Source: Acanthamoeba lenticulata (Eukaryota; Discosea; Longamoebia; Acanthamoebidae). Taken from it: a stretch of 64,000 bases of DNA. This document shows, one piece after another, positions 34,061 through 46,939 of the stretch (position 1 is the first letter of the stretch; each line of letters opens with the position of its first letter). The position numbers and the translations under genes were made by a program. Below the pieces are notes generated by a model. It did not search any database, was not told where the DNA came from, and saw nothing but the letters and a program-made list of their open reading frames with translations. Location: NCBI GenBank assembly GCA_002179805.1, contig NAVB01000386.1, positions 1-64,000 of the forward strand. Direction: 5' to 3'.

Positions 34061-34748
34061 ATGGAGGGCACGCCAACGAATCAATTGATCGTCAACATGA
34101 AGGGGGAGACCTCACAAGGGCCTGCTGGGGACGTGGCTGCAGCTGCAGCGCTGCTCGACTTGCAGCAGCGAGTAGAGCGAGCAGGCGAGGTGCTCTTCCT
34201 CAAGACATACACTGAGCTCCACCGCACAGTGATCCTCTTCGGCACCACCGAAGGTACTCCTCGCCTATGTTGTCCCTGTTTTTGCCTCTTCGCTCACGCT
34301 CTATGAGTAGAGGCCACCAAGGCCAAGAGGAGCTTGGAGGAGGCGGACTTCGAGGTGCACTACGGACTGGTAACCTCACGTCTCCTTGAACGATTGTTAA
34401 TGTTTGCAAGTGCCTTGCATAACACTTCACCGCATGGTGCAGGGCGCAGACAGAGAGACCGTACGCAACTTTCACTTGGCGCCCCCAGCCCCAGAGCGCA
34501 TGTTCCTGCTGAGCCCGCCACCTTCGCCGCCCGAGGGCTGGAAGCCGCTCTACGAGGGCATCAACTCGATTCCGCACTTTAACGTGGAGATGCGACCGCG
34601 CGCTCCGGGCGACAACGTACTCCTGCATGGCAACAAGGGTGGTGGCCTGCCCACCATCACCCTCGACGACTGGGCGCAGCAACCGACCGACGAAGACCAC
34701 GGGCCGCGAGGCGGTGCCGACAGCGAAGTCTTTTCGATGGATGAATGA
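34061..34748 (+). CDS. Calcipressin (RCAN) family, calcineurin regulator
   Basis: Three exons, the first 34061-34253, the second short (from about 34313, EATKAKRSLEEADFEVHYGL), the third GADRETVRNF to MDE. The diagnostic motif is RMFLLSPPPSPPEGWKPLYE, the conserved FLISPPxSPPxGW of RCAN proteins, preceded by the strand containing HLAPPAPE. LHGNKGGGLPTITLDDW follows where other RCANs carry a calcineurin-docking motif. The N-terminal half should form an RRM-like fold with VILFGTTE as its first strand. Known RCANs bind and inhibit (or chaperone) calcineurin in the cytosol and are controlled by phosphorylation of the SP sites. About 180 residues, near the family's usual size. Confidence 0.83.
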
Positions 34749-34977
34749 CGCTTTTGCCGCCGTTGGTGGTGATGATGTTAAGGTTTTATGTCAGGGTTTT
34801 AAAACACATTACACTCGTTCAGTTTTTGAATTATATTTCCTTTTTTTTTACGTGTACATTTAGCTTCAAACGGGAAGAGCGGAGTAGGAGGGCGGCGACG
34901 GAAGGCAGAGCTGATGGGCAGCGCCCTGTCCGATCAACTTGACCCATTCGGCCTGACACCGGCGAACAAAACAACAA

Positions 34978-37900
34978 TTACACGTATTCAGTCAGTACTA
35001 CACCAGCACTTGTGCACGTGAGGGAAAGGAGGGTCACCTTTTCTGCTTCCGTTCGGGCAAAGGCGGTGATCGTGACGTCAGCGCCGCCGACGGCGTCGAC
35101 TTCCCGGCTGCCGCCGGCGCCTCGGATGACGTCGGCGCCGACGCCGTCCTGGCCGCCACCAGCAGCATTACTGTTGTGGCCCTCGACCGGCCGGCCGGTG
35201 ACCTTGAAGCCGTGCTTCTCTCGCCGCGTGTCGGCGAGCGACACCACCTGGACGGCGTCCCCGAGGCTCACCACTTGGCGCAGGACCAGCTCGCCCGCCG
35301 CGTTGCTGTGCTGTTGGTGATGGGCGTCCTTGACCGCCGCGATGATCGAAGACGACGACGAAGGAGAGGAAGACGAGGACGAAGCGGGGGACGAGTCCCA
35401 GAGCTTGAGGGTGAGCCGCTTGGAAGGCTCCACCGCCGGCTTCTCCTCGTCGGCCTCCACGAGGAGGTCGTTGAAGAGCAAGAGGTGCACCGTGCAGTGG
35501 CGCTTCCCGCGGGTCGTCGTGAACGTGCTCTCCTTCACCAGCGTGCGCTCGGGCCCGCGCAGCCACTGCAGCACAACCACGACGTCGCATGACGTCAGCC
35601 TCACGTGTGTGCGGTGCGCGCGTGTGTCGTGCGGTGCGGTGCGCGTGTGTGTAGTGTGGCGGCGTACTTCGCCGTGTCGGATGCGGGAGATGGTGTTGTG
35701 GGTGAACTGGAGCTGGTAGACCCGCGACGAGACGAGCTGCTCGACGCTCGAGATCTTGATGAGGATGCCCGACAGCTCGTCGTACCCGCTGGCCCCGTCC
35801 CCGATGAACGCCATCCACTCCTGCACCACCATCATCATCGTCATCATCATCGTCTTCGTCATCATCATCATCATCATCATGGCGTTGACCAAGGAGGGGC
35901 GTGCCTTGAGGGCGAGGCGATAGGTGGTGAGTCGCTGCACGGGCGACAGGAGGAGCGCCATCAGGTCGTTGGTGTTGCTCGCGTTCATGGCCTTGGCGAG
36001 GCCCTCGTTGGTGGCGCAGAACGCGGCAAAGGCCGGGTTGTTGGCCAGCGCCCGCTTCAACTGCACACACACGCGGGGATCCTGTTGGTGAGCCAACGAA
36101 CAAAGCACAGCTGCTGCGGAAGAGCAGAAGAGGCGCACCTCGAACATGGCCGGGCCGCAGTCAAAGATGAACTGCTTGTAGGCCTTGACCCGCTCGCCGA
36201 TCTCCTTCCACACGGCCTGCACGTCGGCCTTGGCCTCGCGCTTGCTGGTCGCCGTCGTCGGGTTCTCGCCCGAGCTCGAGGTCGAGACGCCGCACTGCGC
36301 GGCCGTCTCGTCCCCGGCACCGCCACCGCCGCGCCTTGGCGAGAGCGGCGGCCCGCTTGACGTCGCCAGCGACGGCTGTTGCTGCTGGCGGCCGTCGTCT
36401 TCCCCGTCAGCCTCGATGTTGATCGTCGGAATGGCCTCGGCCTCGGTTGTCATCGTTGTCGACAGTGTCGACGTTGTGTCGACATCACCGGCGGGAGCGG
36501 AGGCGCCGTCGGCCGACGAGGGCGACGCGGCCGTGGCGGCGCTGGTTGGCTTGAGGAGCGCGAGGATGCGCTCGTGGAGGGGCACGAGCGCGGTCAGCGG
36601 CCCGAAGATCTTGTCCACCGTCGAGCTGGGCAGCGTGGCCACGCGCGACCCGGACCGGCCGCCCTTGAGCCGCGTGGGCAGCGCCTGCGCGCGCACCAAC
36701 ACAAGCCACGATCAGTCATCGTCGTCGTCAACGTCGTCGACGTGGACGTCAACGTCAGCGTGAGAAAGGGAAATGTGGCGTACGTCGAGGAGCTCGTGGA
36801 GGAGGGCCAGCTGGGCCTCCTCGCCGGCGACGAGCTGGCGCGTGTGGCGCGTGTACTCGTCGAGGAAGACGGCGATCAGGTTGCGCCCGGACTTGCCCGT
36901 CGACGACGACTTGCGCTGCATCATCATGCGGTATACGCGGGACGAGCTCCGCTTCTTCTTCTCGGTGCGCGGCGCGGACGAGTTGCCCGAGGACGACGAC
37001 GCGAGCCTCAGCCGCACGCCACTGCCACCCGAGGGCCCGATGGCCACAACGACCTCGCCCGCGGAGCCCTCGTCAGCCTTGCCATCCTCGTCGCCGCCGG
37101 CCACCGAGCCGCCGATGCGAGAACCGCTGCCGCCGGTGGAGGCCGTCTCGTCGAGGTCCTCCGTGTCGGTATCGGCCTCGGAGATTGTGCGGAGATCGTC
37201 GTCCTCGTCGGTGTGCGACGACTCGTTCCACTCTTCGCGCCAGTTGACCTTGCCCGACCCGCGGCTTCCGCTCTCTGACGACGACGCGCCGCCGGCGCTC
37301 TCGAGGCTGCCTCGAGGCGAGGCGGGCGCCGCATCGTTCTCGTGGTGGTGCGGCTTGAGCGAGGCCAGCGTCGTCGGCAGGACCTCGCCCTCGTTGAAGC
37401 TCGCGCTGCGGCGGCGCTGGGTCTTGCGCTCGGCCACGGGCGACAGCGGGGCGCTGTTCTTGAGCCCGCTCGAGGGCGGCGGCGAAGCGGCATCGCTGTC
37501 GTCCTTGGTGGCGCGCGCGGTGGCCGGGCGCTGCGCGTTGCGGGGCGACAGCGAGAAGCGGATGCCGCTGCCCTCGGTCAGCTTGTTGGCCAGGTTGAGG
37601 CCCAGGCGCCGCTTGACCCGCGGCTGCGGCGACGCGGCGCCCTCGCCCGCCTCGGCCTCGCCGTCGGCCGCCTCGTTGTGGGCGGCCGATTTGTCCTCGG
37701 TCCGCTTGTGGCGGGCGATCTCGCTCTCGAGGGACTCGATGAGGTGGACCTTCTTCTCGAGCTCCTTGGTCTGCTCGCGGATCTGCTTGTTGAGGGACTT
37801 GATCTCGCGCGACTTGTTCCGCAGCTCTTTCGTCAAGTCCACGTTCTCCATTCGCGTTTCCTGATTACGGAATGTCAGTTATTCCACTATCGCTTTCGTT

Positions 37901-40900
37901 CTTTCGTCGTTTTCGCGTTTTACACCGCTACGGGGGGGGGGAGGGAAGAGCGAACCCGAAGCTCGTTGAGGCGCTTGAGATACATCTTTTGCTTCTCGCG
38001 GAAGCGTTTAATGGCGCGGTTGCCCCATCGCTTGAGCTCCTTCTTGCGCTCTTGCCACTCTTTCTTCTCGCGGCTCAGCTGCGCGATCCGCTCGGTCTGG
38101 ACCTTCTCCTTCTCTTCGGCCTGCTGCACGGCCGCAGCGTACTCGCGCTCCTTCTTCATCAACGCATTCTCGGCCCTGCATGCGCGCACACACATGAGAG
38201 AGATTTCGTCAGCGACGTGAGAACGAGCCAAGCGGGGCTTGTGGGCGTCAAAAAGCGCACTTGACGAGGTCGGCGTTGGCGGTGAAGAGCGCCTTGGCGA
38301 GAGCCTTTTTCTTCTCGCGCAAGCTGGCGATGTGCTCGGCCTGCACTTTCTGCTTCTCGTCCCGCTTCTTCAGGTTCTGAAGATAGTCGTTTGTCTCGCG
38401 CGAGAGCGCCATCTGATCGAGCGTCCACTGCATCTCGTCGATGCGCATCTGCAGCGCCTGCGCTCGGTCCTCGCTCTCCTGTTGTTATCGTTAATCGGTC
38501 AGCAAGGGCGAGCAACAGCAGACGCAGGACACGTACGCGCTTGAGCTGGTTAAACTCGTCGATGCGCTTGGCCACTTCGCGCTTCTTGAGCTCGTGCTGG
38601 CTGCGCTCCTCCTTGAGTTCGGCGCGGGCGACGGCCTCCTTGGTCTTCCACTCCTCGCGGTCGCGGACGGCGCGCTCGAGCTGCTCGCGCAGCTTGTGGC
38701 TCACGTCGGCGCTGACATCGATCGTCTTCTCGAGCTCGTCCCGCTTGCGGTCGAGCTCGCGCGTGCGGCCCTCGTTCTGCACCGCGAGCTCCTTGACCCG
38801 TGTCTTGAGCTGCCGCTCGCGCTCCTTGAGGTCCTTGCTCTTGGCGCTCAGCTTGGCCACCTTGGCCTTGAGCTTCTTGGCCGTGTCAGCGGCCACGGAC
38901 TGCAGCTCGCGGGTCTCCTTCTCGTGCGCCTCGTGGGCCTCGCGCAGCTCGCGGTCCCGCTTGGCCAGCCGGGCGGCCACCAGGTCGGCCAGATCGCGCA
39001 CGCGGCCCTCGAGCTGGCCGCGGCCGTCGGGCCGCTTGCCGCCCATGTCCAGGATCTCGCCGAGCTCGAGCTCGCGCGCCACGCTCTGCATGTCCATCAT
39101 GCTCCTGTCCCACTCCTTCATTCGCTCCTCCTTCTCAGTCGTCAACGCCAACACCTGTCCCCCCCCCGTGCATTAGTCATCGCTTTCGTTCTTGCTTTTT
39201 TGTTCATTTTCATTTTCGTTCTTTGGTACCTTGGCCCAGAGGTCCTTCTTGGTGCTCTGGGTGGTCTCGAGGTCGGCGGTGAGGCGCTGCTCGATCTCGG
39301 CCTTCTCGGCCTTTAGCTGGGCGACTTGCTCGTCGAGGGCGGCGTTGAGCGCGCGGAGCGCGGCGGTCTCCTCCTGCTCTTTGGCCAGCAGCTCGCGGGC
39401 CTCGCGGAGCAGCTCCTCGTGCTCCTGGTTGAGGTGGGTCACGACGGCGAGCCGGGCGTCGAGGGCCTTGTTAGTCTCCTCAAGGCGCTCGACGAGCTCG
39501 TTCTGCTTGTCCATCTGCTGCATGCGCGATTCGCGCTCTTCGAGAAGCTCGTCCTTGCGGGCCTTGACCTCCTCGAGCTCCCGCAGGACACGCTCGACCT
39601 CGCGCGCCTTCTCCTCGCATTCGTCGCGCTTGGCCGCCAGCCGCCGCTCGAGCTCCTGCTGGACGGTGCCCTCGCGCATCATCGCCATCTCCTCGGTCAG
39701 CTCGCGGACGAGCTTCTCCTTCTCGTCCTTCTCGCGCGTCAGCGCCTCCATGTCGAAGCGCAGGTCGTTGGCCTCCTTGCTCCGCGCGCTGTTGCTCATC
39801 GCGAGGCCGCGAATCTCTTCCTCCTTGAGGGCCAGCTCGACCAAGAAGCTCTCCTCGGCCTTGCGCTTGAGCTCCTCGGCCTCGTGCAGGTTGACCCGCA
39901 GGCCCTCCATCTTGCCCAGAAGGTCGGCCAACTCGATCTTGAGCTCCTCCTCGCGCTTCTCGCTCTCCTCGACGTACTGCTCCATCTCGCGCTTCTTCTG
40001 CTTTCGGCGCTTCTCGCTCCGCCGCACGTCGCGGTTGAGCCGCTCGACGGCCTTGCGGTGGTCGCGAACCTGCGCCTCGCGCTCGGCGACGACGCGGGCG
40101 GCGTCGGCCTTGAGGCGCGCGATCTGGTCCTCGCGCTCGGCCACGTCACGCTCGCGCTCGGCCTTCTCGCGGCCCAGCGCCTGGTAGGCCTCGCGCTCGC
40201 GCGCAAGCAGGTCGGCCAGTTCGCGCAGTTCCTTCTCGCGCTCGCGGGCCTCCATCTCGCGAGTGCCGATGGTCTTTTGGCGCTCCTCGAGCTCGGCCTC
40301 GAGCGCGGCAGCCTTCTCGCGGCGCTTGGTCAGCTCGCGCTTGAGCTTGGCCACCTGCTCGTCGCGGGCCTTCTTGAGGCCGGCGTACTTGTCCTGGGCC
40401 TCGCGCTCGGCCGCTTCGTGCTCGCGCCGGAGGGCCTCGTTGGCCTTGCGCAGGGTGGCCACCTCGGCGGCGAGCGTCTGTTCAGCCTGGCGCAGGCTCT
40501 CGACCTTGCGCTCGAGCAGCTCGCGCCGCTCGTCGCTCTTGCGGACGAGGGCGAGCATCTGCTCCTTCTCGCGTTCGCCGCTCTTGTCGCGCTGCAGCTT
40601 CTCGATCTCTTCCTGCAGCTTGCGCTCCTCTTCGACGGCGCTCTGGATCTCGCGCTGCTTCTGCTGCTGTAGGGCGGCCAGCTCGGCCTCGCGCTTGGCC
40701 AGCTCGTCGCTGCGCTCGCGGGCCAGGCGCTCGCTGGCCTCCAGCCGCTGGCGCGTGGCCGCGACCTCCTCGCGACGGGCCTCGCTCTCCTCTTCGCGCC
40801 GCTCGAGCTCCTCCTCGACTTCGCGCTTCTCGCGGGTTACTCGCTCGACCTTGTCCTCGAGCCGCCGCAGGTCGCGCCGCAGGGCCTCGGCCTCCTCGTT

Positions 40901-43900
40901 CTTGCGCCACAGCTCCTTCTCGCGCTCGCGCAGGCGCGCCTCGCGCTCGGTCCGCTCCTTGATCTCGACAAACAGCTTCTCCTCGATCTTCTTGACCAGG
41001 TCCTCCTTCTTCATCATGTGCTCCTTGAGCGCCTCAACCTGGCTCTTGGCTTCGCGCAGCTTCTGCTCGCGCTCCTCCTCGTCCTCGTTGGCCACGAGAT
41101 GGTTCTTGGCCTCGTAGATGGCGTTGATCCATTCGGTCCGCGTCTCCTCGCGCTCGGCATAGACGCTCAGCGCCTGCTCCTTGGCTCCCTCGCGGCTCAG
41201 CGCCACGATCTTGAAGCCGAAGCCGGCTGCGACACCGCCGCCGCGGCCTTTGCCGCCAGCGGCGACCTCGACGACGGGCAGCGGGACGACCTCGACCTCG
41301 CGCAGGTCGAACACGCGCTCGAGCTCGAGGTCGCGCCGGGTCGGCAGGTCGGCGCCCTTGCTCTTGGCGTTCTTGCTCATCAGCTTCTTGAGCCGCCTCT
41401 CGCCGATGGGCCGCACCTCCATCACGAGGTCGTTGAACAGGTAGACGTGGATGGCCGTCGATGAGGCCGCGCTTGAAGAGGAGGAAGAGGAAGATGAAGC
41501 TGAAGAGGAAGCGGAAGATGAGGAAGAGGACGAGAAGACGGCCTGCTTGATGAGCAGGCGCTCGGGCTCGTCCCACTCCTCGGCACCCAGCACACGCCGG
41601 AACGCGGCGCGCGTGTCCTCGTGCTGGGCCGCCAGCGTGTCGACGGTCTTGGCGATGTTGCAGATCTTGTTGAAGGCCAGGTCGATCTGCTCGTAGTCGG
41701 TCTTCTGCCCGTCGGGTCCCACCTTCTCCGTGCAGTCGAGCAGCTCCTTCAGCAGCAAACGATACCTCGGAATTCGCTGTTCATGTTCAACATTCCACAC
41801 ATTTTTCAGATTTTAAAGACCAAAAACAAAACAATTTAAATGAATAAAAGAATTCTTACCTGGATGGGGGTGATGAGGAGAGAGGGGATGTCCATGTTGC
41901 GGGTGCCCTTCATGACGGCCTCGCTGGCAGCGTAGATGCTAAAGGCCGCGAAGTGAGTGAGAGCCTTGCGCAGCTCGTTGATAGCCGTCGCGTAGTGGTT
42001 GACGTAGTGCGTGTAGACCAGAAGGCCGTCGCCCATTTCGAGGAACACATCGCCCACGCTGGGCACCTTCTTGGCCTGTTGCTGCTCGTCCGCGGAGCTC
42101 TCGGTCGACGGGTCATCAACGTTGTCGCCCTCGCCCGTCTTGGCCGCCTGCGGCTCGCCAGCCTCGCCCGTGGGCTGCTCGGCCTCGCCGGTCGTGGCGG
42201 CCGCCGCCGCCTTTTGCTGCTTGAGCTCGATCTCGCGCTGCTGGGCCTCTTGCAGCTGCGCCAGCAGGCGCTGGTGGAAGGGCAGAAGCGGCTCGACGCC
42301 GGCAAAGATGCTGTCCACCGTGGCCATCGGCAGCAGCGAGCTGCGCGGCCCGCGCAGCGGGCTCAAGAACAACTGCCGCGGGCACGGAGTCGCGGGTCAG
42401 CCAAGAGGCGCCTCTCAACAAGAGGGAAAGGGAGCTACGACGTACGTCGGCGACGGTCTGGAGGATGGAGACGTAGGTGGCCTCGGTGGAGACGATCTCG
42501 GCGATCACGCGCTGGCGCTTGATCGCGCGCTTCTCGGCCGGCGACACCGACGGCGCCTGCGTGGTCGAGGCGGACGACGCTGTCGACACAAACCACAAAC
42601 ACGTCAGGCCTGTTGGCCTCGAGAGCCAAGCCACATAGCGACGTACCGATGGACGGGGACGCGGGGACTACGGGCTGCGAGCTCTCGGCGGGTGCGTCCC
42701 GAGGCGTAGCGGCCGTGGCTTCGTCGGCGTTGGCCGTCGCCACCAACCCGTCGCCACCGCCGCTGGGCGGGGCCGTGCTTGGCGGGGTCGTGACGTCCTC
42801 CGGCTGCTGCGGCTGTTGCTCGCCCGACTGGCGCGGGGTCTGCTGCTGTTGTTGGCGCAGCAGGGCCTGGTCCTCGAGCTGCTCCTTGAGGTGCTGGGCG
42901 CGCTTGCGGAGGGCCTTGTTCTCGCGCTTGAGCGCGCGCCACTTCTCCTCGTGCCCGCGGGCCTCCTCGCGCTTGCGCTCGGCCTCCTCGTCCCGGTTGC
43001 GCGCACGGATGCGCTCCTCCTGCAGCTCCTGCTCGAGCTCGCGCAGGCGGACCTCGCGCGCCTGCAGGACGGCGGCCACCTCGCGCCGCTCCTTCTCGCG
43101 TTTGGACAGCTCCTTGGCCAGGTCGGCGCTCTGCTTGGCCTCCTCGTAGCTCCGGTCCCGCAGCCGCTTCTCGTGCTCCTGCACGGCCCGCCGGGCGGCC
43201 TGCAGCTCCTGCTCGAGCTCGCGAGCCTGTGCGTCCTTCTCGGCGTTCTGCTGCTCAAGCTGGGCGATGACCTTGGCCTTTTTCTTGAGCTTGCGCTCGG
43301 CCCGCTGGAGGTCCTTCTTGACGGGCGCCAGCGCGTCGAGCTTCTCGCGCAGGTTGCGCTCGCGCTTGTCGGCCTGGGCCCGGAGCTTGTTCAGCTGCGC
43401 CTCGCGCTCGGCCACATCAGCGTCGAGCAGAGCCACGCGGGCCTCGAGTTGCTTCTCGCCCTCACGCAGGGCATCGACGCGCGCGCGCTCGGTCGCCAGG
43501 TCGGCCTCGACGGCGGCCAAGCGGTCCTCGGCGCGCCGGGCCCGGTCCCGGGCCTCGTCGGCCGCGCGCCGCTGCTTCTCGACCTCGGCCCGGCTCGCGT
43601 CGAGGGCTTCGGCCGCGCGGGCCAGGTCACGTCGGTCGGTCTCGCTCTGCAGGTGGACCGCCCGCATCTCCTCCTTCCACTTGGCGATGGTGCGCTCGAT
43701 GGCGTCGAGCTCGCCCTGGCGCCGCAGCTCCTCGGCCTTGCGCTCGAGCTCACGCTCGTGCTCGGCGTGGACCAATCGGGCCTCGAGCTCACGAGCGGCC
43801 GCGTCGCGCGCCTTGAGCTCGGCCTGCACGGCCTGGAGCTCGTCCTGCTTGAGGCGCAGGTCGTGCGCGGCCTGTTCCTCGACGGCGGCGCGCTCGCGTC

Positions 43901-45488
43901 GGAGCTGCTCGACCTCGCCAGTCTTGTCGTCGAGCGCCGCGCGCAGGCTCTTGAGCCGGAGACCCTTCTCCTCGAGCTCGAGCTCCATCCGCTTTTCCTT
44001 GGCCCGGGCGGCCTCGAGCAGCTCCTCGGCGCGGTTCGACTCGTCCTGCTCGTCGAGCTTGGCCTTGGTTTCCTCGACCTCGCGCTCCTTCTCGACAACC
44101 ACTTCCTTGATGCGCTTCATCTTGGCTTTCTTTTCGTCGAGCCGTTCCTGCAGCTCTTTCTTCTCCCGCTCGAGCGCCTCCTACTCGCAGCATTTCAGAA
44201 AGAATAATGAATTAATTATTGAAATGATTTCGAAATGAAACGCAAAATTTCAAAAAGAAAATGAAATAAATACCTGTGTGCGGGTGTGAGCCTCGAGTTG
44301 GGAGGTGAGGGCTTGGTTGGCCTCCTGGACGGCGTTGAGCTGCTGAAGGTTGTCCATGAGGACCTGTCGCATGCGCTCGAGGTCGTCGTCCCGCTCCTCG
44401 AGCTCGCGGTCGCGCCCAGTGGCCTGCTCCTTGGCTCCCTCGGCCGAGCGCTCGTGCTCGCGCAGGCGCTCCGTGAGCTGCCGCTCGCGGACCTCCCAAA
44501 GCTCGCGCTCTTCGCGACGCTCGCCGTGGAGGCGGCTCAGCTCGGCCTCCTTGGCCCGCAGCCTCGTCTCGCGGTCCTCCAGCTGGCGCTTGGCGATGTC
44601 GAGCTCGACCTCGCGCCGCTTGAGGGTTCCTTCGCGCTCGGTCAAGCGCTCCTTGACGACGCCCATCTCCTTCTCGCGCCACTCCTTCTGCCGCTTGGTC
44701 ACGTTGAGCGCGATCGTCAGGCGCTCCATCTCGGCCCGCAAGAACTCCTTGTCCTTCTTCAGCTCGGCCATGGCCCGCTCCTTGGCCTCGCGCAGCTCGG
44801 CCACTTCGTTCAGCCGTCGCTCCCACTCCTTGGCCAGCCGCTCGCGCTCGCTGTCGCTCACCTGCCCTCCTCCCATCGCGGCCGCGAACGAGCGCGGCGT
44901 GGCCGGCGGCGACGGCGTCGTGGCCACCGCGGCTGAGGCGGGCGAGGCGGTGTGTTGGGCCCCGCCGCTGCCGCCGCGCGGGGTCAGCGGCCCGCCGGAC
45001 TTGACTGTGGCGAGGAGGTTGGCCAGCGCGGCCGACGGGCTGGTCCCGCGCGCGCTCAGCCGCTCCTCCCACTCCTTGCGGGGCGAGACGAGCTGGTTCG
45101 CCGCCGAGGTGGTGGTCGCGAGCGGGAGCTGCGCGATCACCAGCCCGAGCCGGCCCGGCGAGCGCACCTCCGTGGTCTGCTGCGGCGGCGGCTGTTGCTG
45201 TTCGTCCCGCTTGGCTCCTTCCTTCGTGCCGGCCCCGCCGCTGTTGGGCTGCGGTCGCGGCTGCGGGGTCGTCGCTGTGGGGTGGTCGTTGGTGGTTGTG
45301 GTGGTGGTGGGCTTCGTCTCGTTGACGCCTCCTTCGTTCTTTGGCGTCTTGCCCACCAGCTGGAGCAGCATGGAGGACGGGCTCATAGGCGGCGTGGCGG
45401 CGGGAACGGCACCGACTTGGAGGTCGTCGCCGTTGCCTGCCACCGGTGTCTCTCCGGCGCCCTGGCCTTCCGGCTGCCTTTCATCCAT
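34978..45488 (-). CDS. Giant coiled-coil protein with two DH-PH RhoGEF modules
   Basis: About 3,100 residues, from ATG 45488 (MDERQPEGQGAGETPV) to the stop at 34978. Order: low-complexity N-terminus; coiled coil (about 44880-42850); DH1 (RVIAEIVSTEATYVSILQTV near 42510; SLLITPIQ|RIPRYRLLLKELL near 41890-41760); PH1 (AIHVYLFNDLVMEVRP near 41440, ERERTRTEW-type end ETRTEWINAIYEAKNH near 41130); a very long Glu/Arg/Lys coiled coil (about 41080-37700); a Ser/Pro linker; DH2 (RNLIAVFLDEYTRHTRQLVA near 36880; LLLSPVQRLTTYRLALKA near 35950); PH2 (HCTVHLLLFNDLLVEADEEK near 35490). RIPRYRLLLKE and PVQRL..Y are the conserved DH helix-8 motifs. DH-PH proteins exchange GDP for GTP on Rho/Rac at membranes. 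The coiled coils probably make it a dimer or filament scaffold (inference). Joins checked at DH1 and between coiled-coil exons are in phase. Confidence 0.82.
35821..35889 (-). other. Stop-free 69-nt intron with ATG-triplet run in DH2
   Basis: Between donor gtcaac and acceptor gtggtgcag the minus strand carries (ATGATG)n, in frame and without stops. Retention would add 23 Met-rich residues inside the DH2 domain after KARPSL. Spliced out in my model. Confidence 0.55.
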
Positions 45489-46350
45489 GGTGACAAAATC
45501 TTGTCGAAGATGGGGCTTCGAAGATCCGTCGATTTAGGCGCCTCCCCTTTTCTCCCAACCTTACTCTGGATTTTAATATCCGCCCCGCCCTACACACCAA
45601 AAGACGTCAGAAGAGAAGAGATCATCGTACTTGCGCAGTCAAACCAACGGAGCCGAAAAAGGGAGAAAGCGGCGGTACCAAGGGAAGGTCTTCGTCTTCG
45701 TTCTTTGATGCACGCCCCACCCGACAACGAACAAGGTTTTCTTCGTTATGTGTCGACACAATCGCTTTGTTACCGTATTGTATTTCATGGCAGCCACCGT
45801 AATCTGTGAAACGATGGCCAGTGGCCTTTAAAAACGAGCAGCGCCTCGTAGGCCGGACCTGGGCAGTGGTGCGCGTCAGTCACAGGCGCCCTGGACGTTT
45901 TACAAGGGGCCTTGGCTCATCCTCGAGCTCACGAAGGCCAGGTCAGGTGCATGCACGCAGCCAAGCTTTGCAGATTCACGTATTCCCCAAGCAGACCCCT
46001 TTCACGTACGTCACCAGGGTGTGACCAGAACCAAGGATAGAGAGCTTTCTTTCAACTTCAACCCCGTCCTCATCATCGTCGCGTTCCTCGCCCGATCAGC
46101 TGGAGGAACAGCCAGTTCAAGGTACTTGGTGGGTGCTGACTGCCCCGTGGTCCTTGCCACGCAAAGAGACCACAGGCAGTTGTCAAGGAGGCCGTTCTGG
46201 CCTTGCATGTGTTGGAGCATGTGCCCCAACAGGCACGCGCGACCTCACGTGTGTCGCACCTGTGACCACTGCACTCCGCACTCCGCGGAGAGCGCACCGC
46301 TCAGTAATAAAAACGGGATCTGTACCTCAGTACAGTACTCCCCTTTCTCT
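45489..46350. other. Unresolved stretch, possible plus-strand gene
   Basis: 862 nt between the start of the giant RhoGEF gene and the stop of the next minus-strand gene. The first 300 nt should hold the RhoGEF promoter. On the plus strand an open frame from about 45888 reads APWTFYKGPWLILELTKARS and later SFNFNPVLIIVAFLARSAGG. Alternatively exons ending at 46121 and starting at 46180 join in phase as LEEQPVQ|VVKEAVLALHVLEH, stop at 46265, with AATAAA at about 46307. I cannot choose between them or find the 5' end, so no CDS is claimed. No known family is recognisable. Confidence 0.3.
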
Positions 46351-46815
46351 CTACTCCACGCGCACAGTCTGCCACATGCTCTCTTCCGCTCGTGAGCGAC
46401 ACGCCTGCTGTGCAGATTCCTGGCTGCTGACCAGTACTTGACGGTCCCACCCGGCGCGTAGGCCAATGCCGAAAGATACCTGCGTACGCCCACGCACGTG
46501 TGTGTGCGTGTGCGTGCGTGTGAAAATGACTCTCCAAGAGGTAGCGAGATGTGGTGGTGCTGGTGTGAGAGGCAGAGCTTCGCTTCTGAGTCACTTATTC
46601 TTCCCCTCCCCCCTCCCACTCAAGAAAGAGGATCCCAAGAAGCGTACGTGAGAGGTCACCACGCCCAGGGAGAGACCAACGGCGGGAAGAACCCAACCGC
46701 CGACAGTCATAATCCCGCTCAGGTCAGGCGCGGCAACGTCGCCCAGGGCATGGGCCGCTTTAGCTACAGTCCCGTGTTGAGACAGTGAGCGCTTCACAGT
46801 GGAGGCAGCAGACAT
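46351..46815 (-). CDS. Small single-pass membrane protein, unknown
   Basis: Two exons, 46648-46815 and 46351-46479, join in phase 0 (GVVTSH|VSFGIGLR) to 98 residues. The second exon is short and was found by following the splice phase. The N-terminus (MSAASTVKRSLSQHGTVAKA) is basic and amphipathic, as in mitochondrial proteins. One hydrophobic helix follows (IMTVGGWVLPAVGLSLGVV), then a hydrophilic tail. A small mitochondrial inner-membrane subunit is possible but not shown. A TATA box lies 46-51 nt upstream. Confidence 0.55.
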
Positions 46816-46859
46816 CGTGGGTACTGTGCGAGCAAGGCCAGATTTCGTCCAAAGCGCTG

Positions 46860-46866
46860 TTTATAA
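46860..46866 (-). promoter_or_regulatory. TATA box of the small membrane protein gene
   Basis: The minus strand reads TTATAAA, about 45-51 nt before ATG 46815. The whole divergent promoter to the next plus-strand gene (ATG 46940) is only 124 nt. Confidence 0.45.
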
Positions 46867-46939
46867 TAGCTTTACCAAACAAGGATGCAAAAGGGTATTC
46901 TTCTCTTTCTACAACCTAGGGGAGATGCATCAGATAACA

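Noticed and set aside
39326..44207. Very long plus-strand reading frames (over 300-450 codons) opposite the coiled-coil gene
   Set aside because: They are antisense shadows: the GC-rich Glu/Lys/Arg codons of the real gene leave the other strand stop-free. The Leu/Ala/Arg-rich text has no domain, and the minus strand has DH, PH and splice evidence.
46011..46300. Minus-strand frame with LELAVPPADRARNATMM
   Set aside because: It overlaps equally open plus-strand frames, and I found no phase-consistent exon linking it to the gene at 46351-46815.
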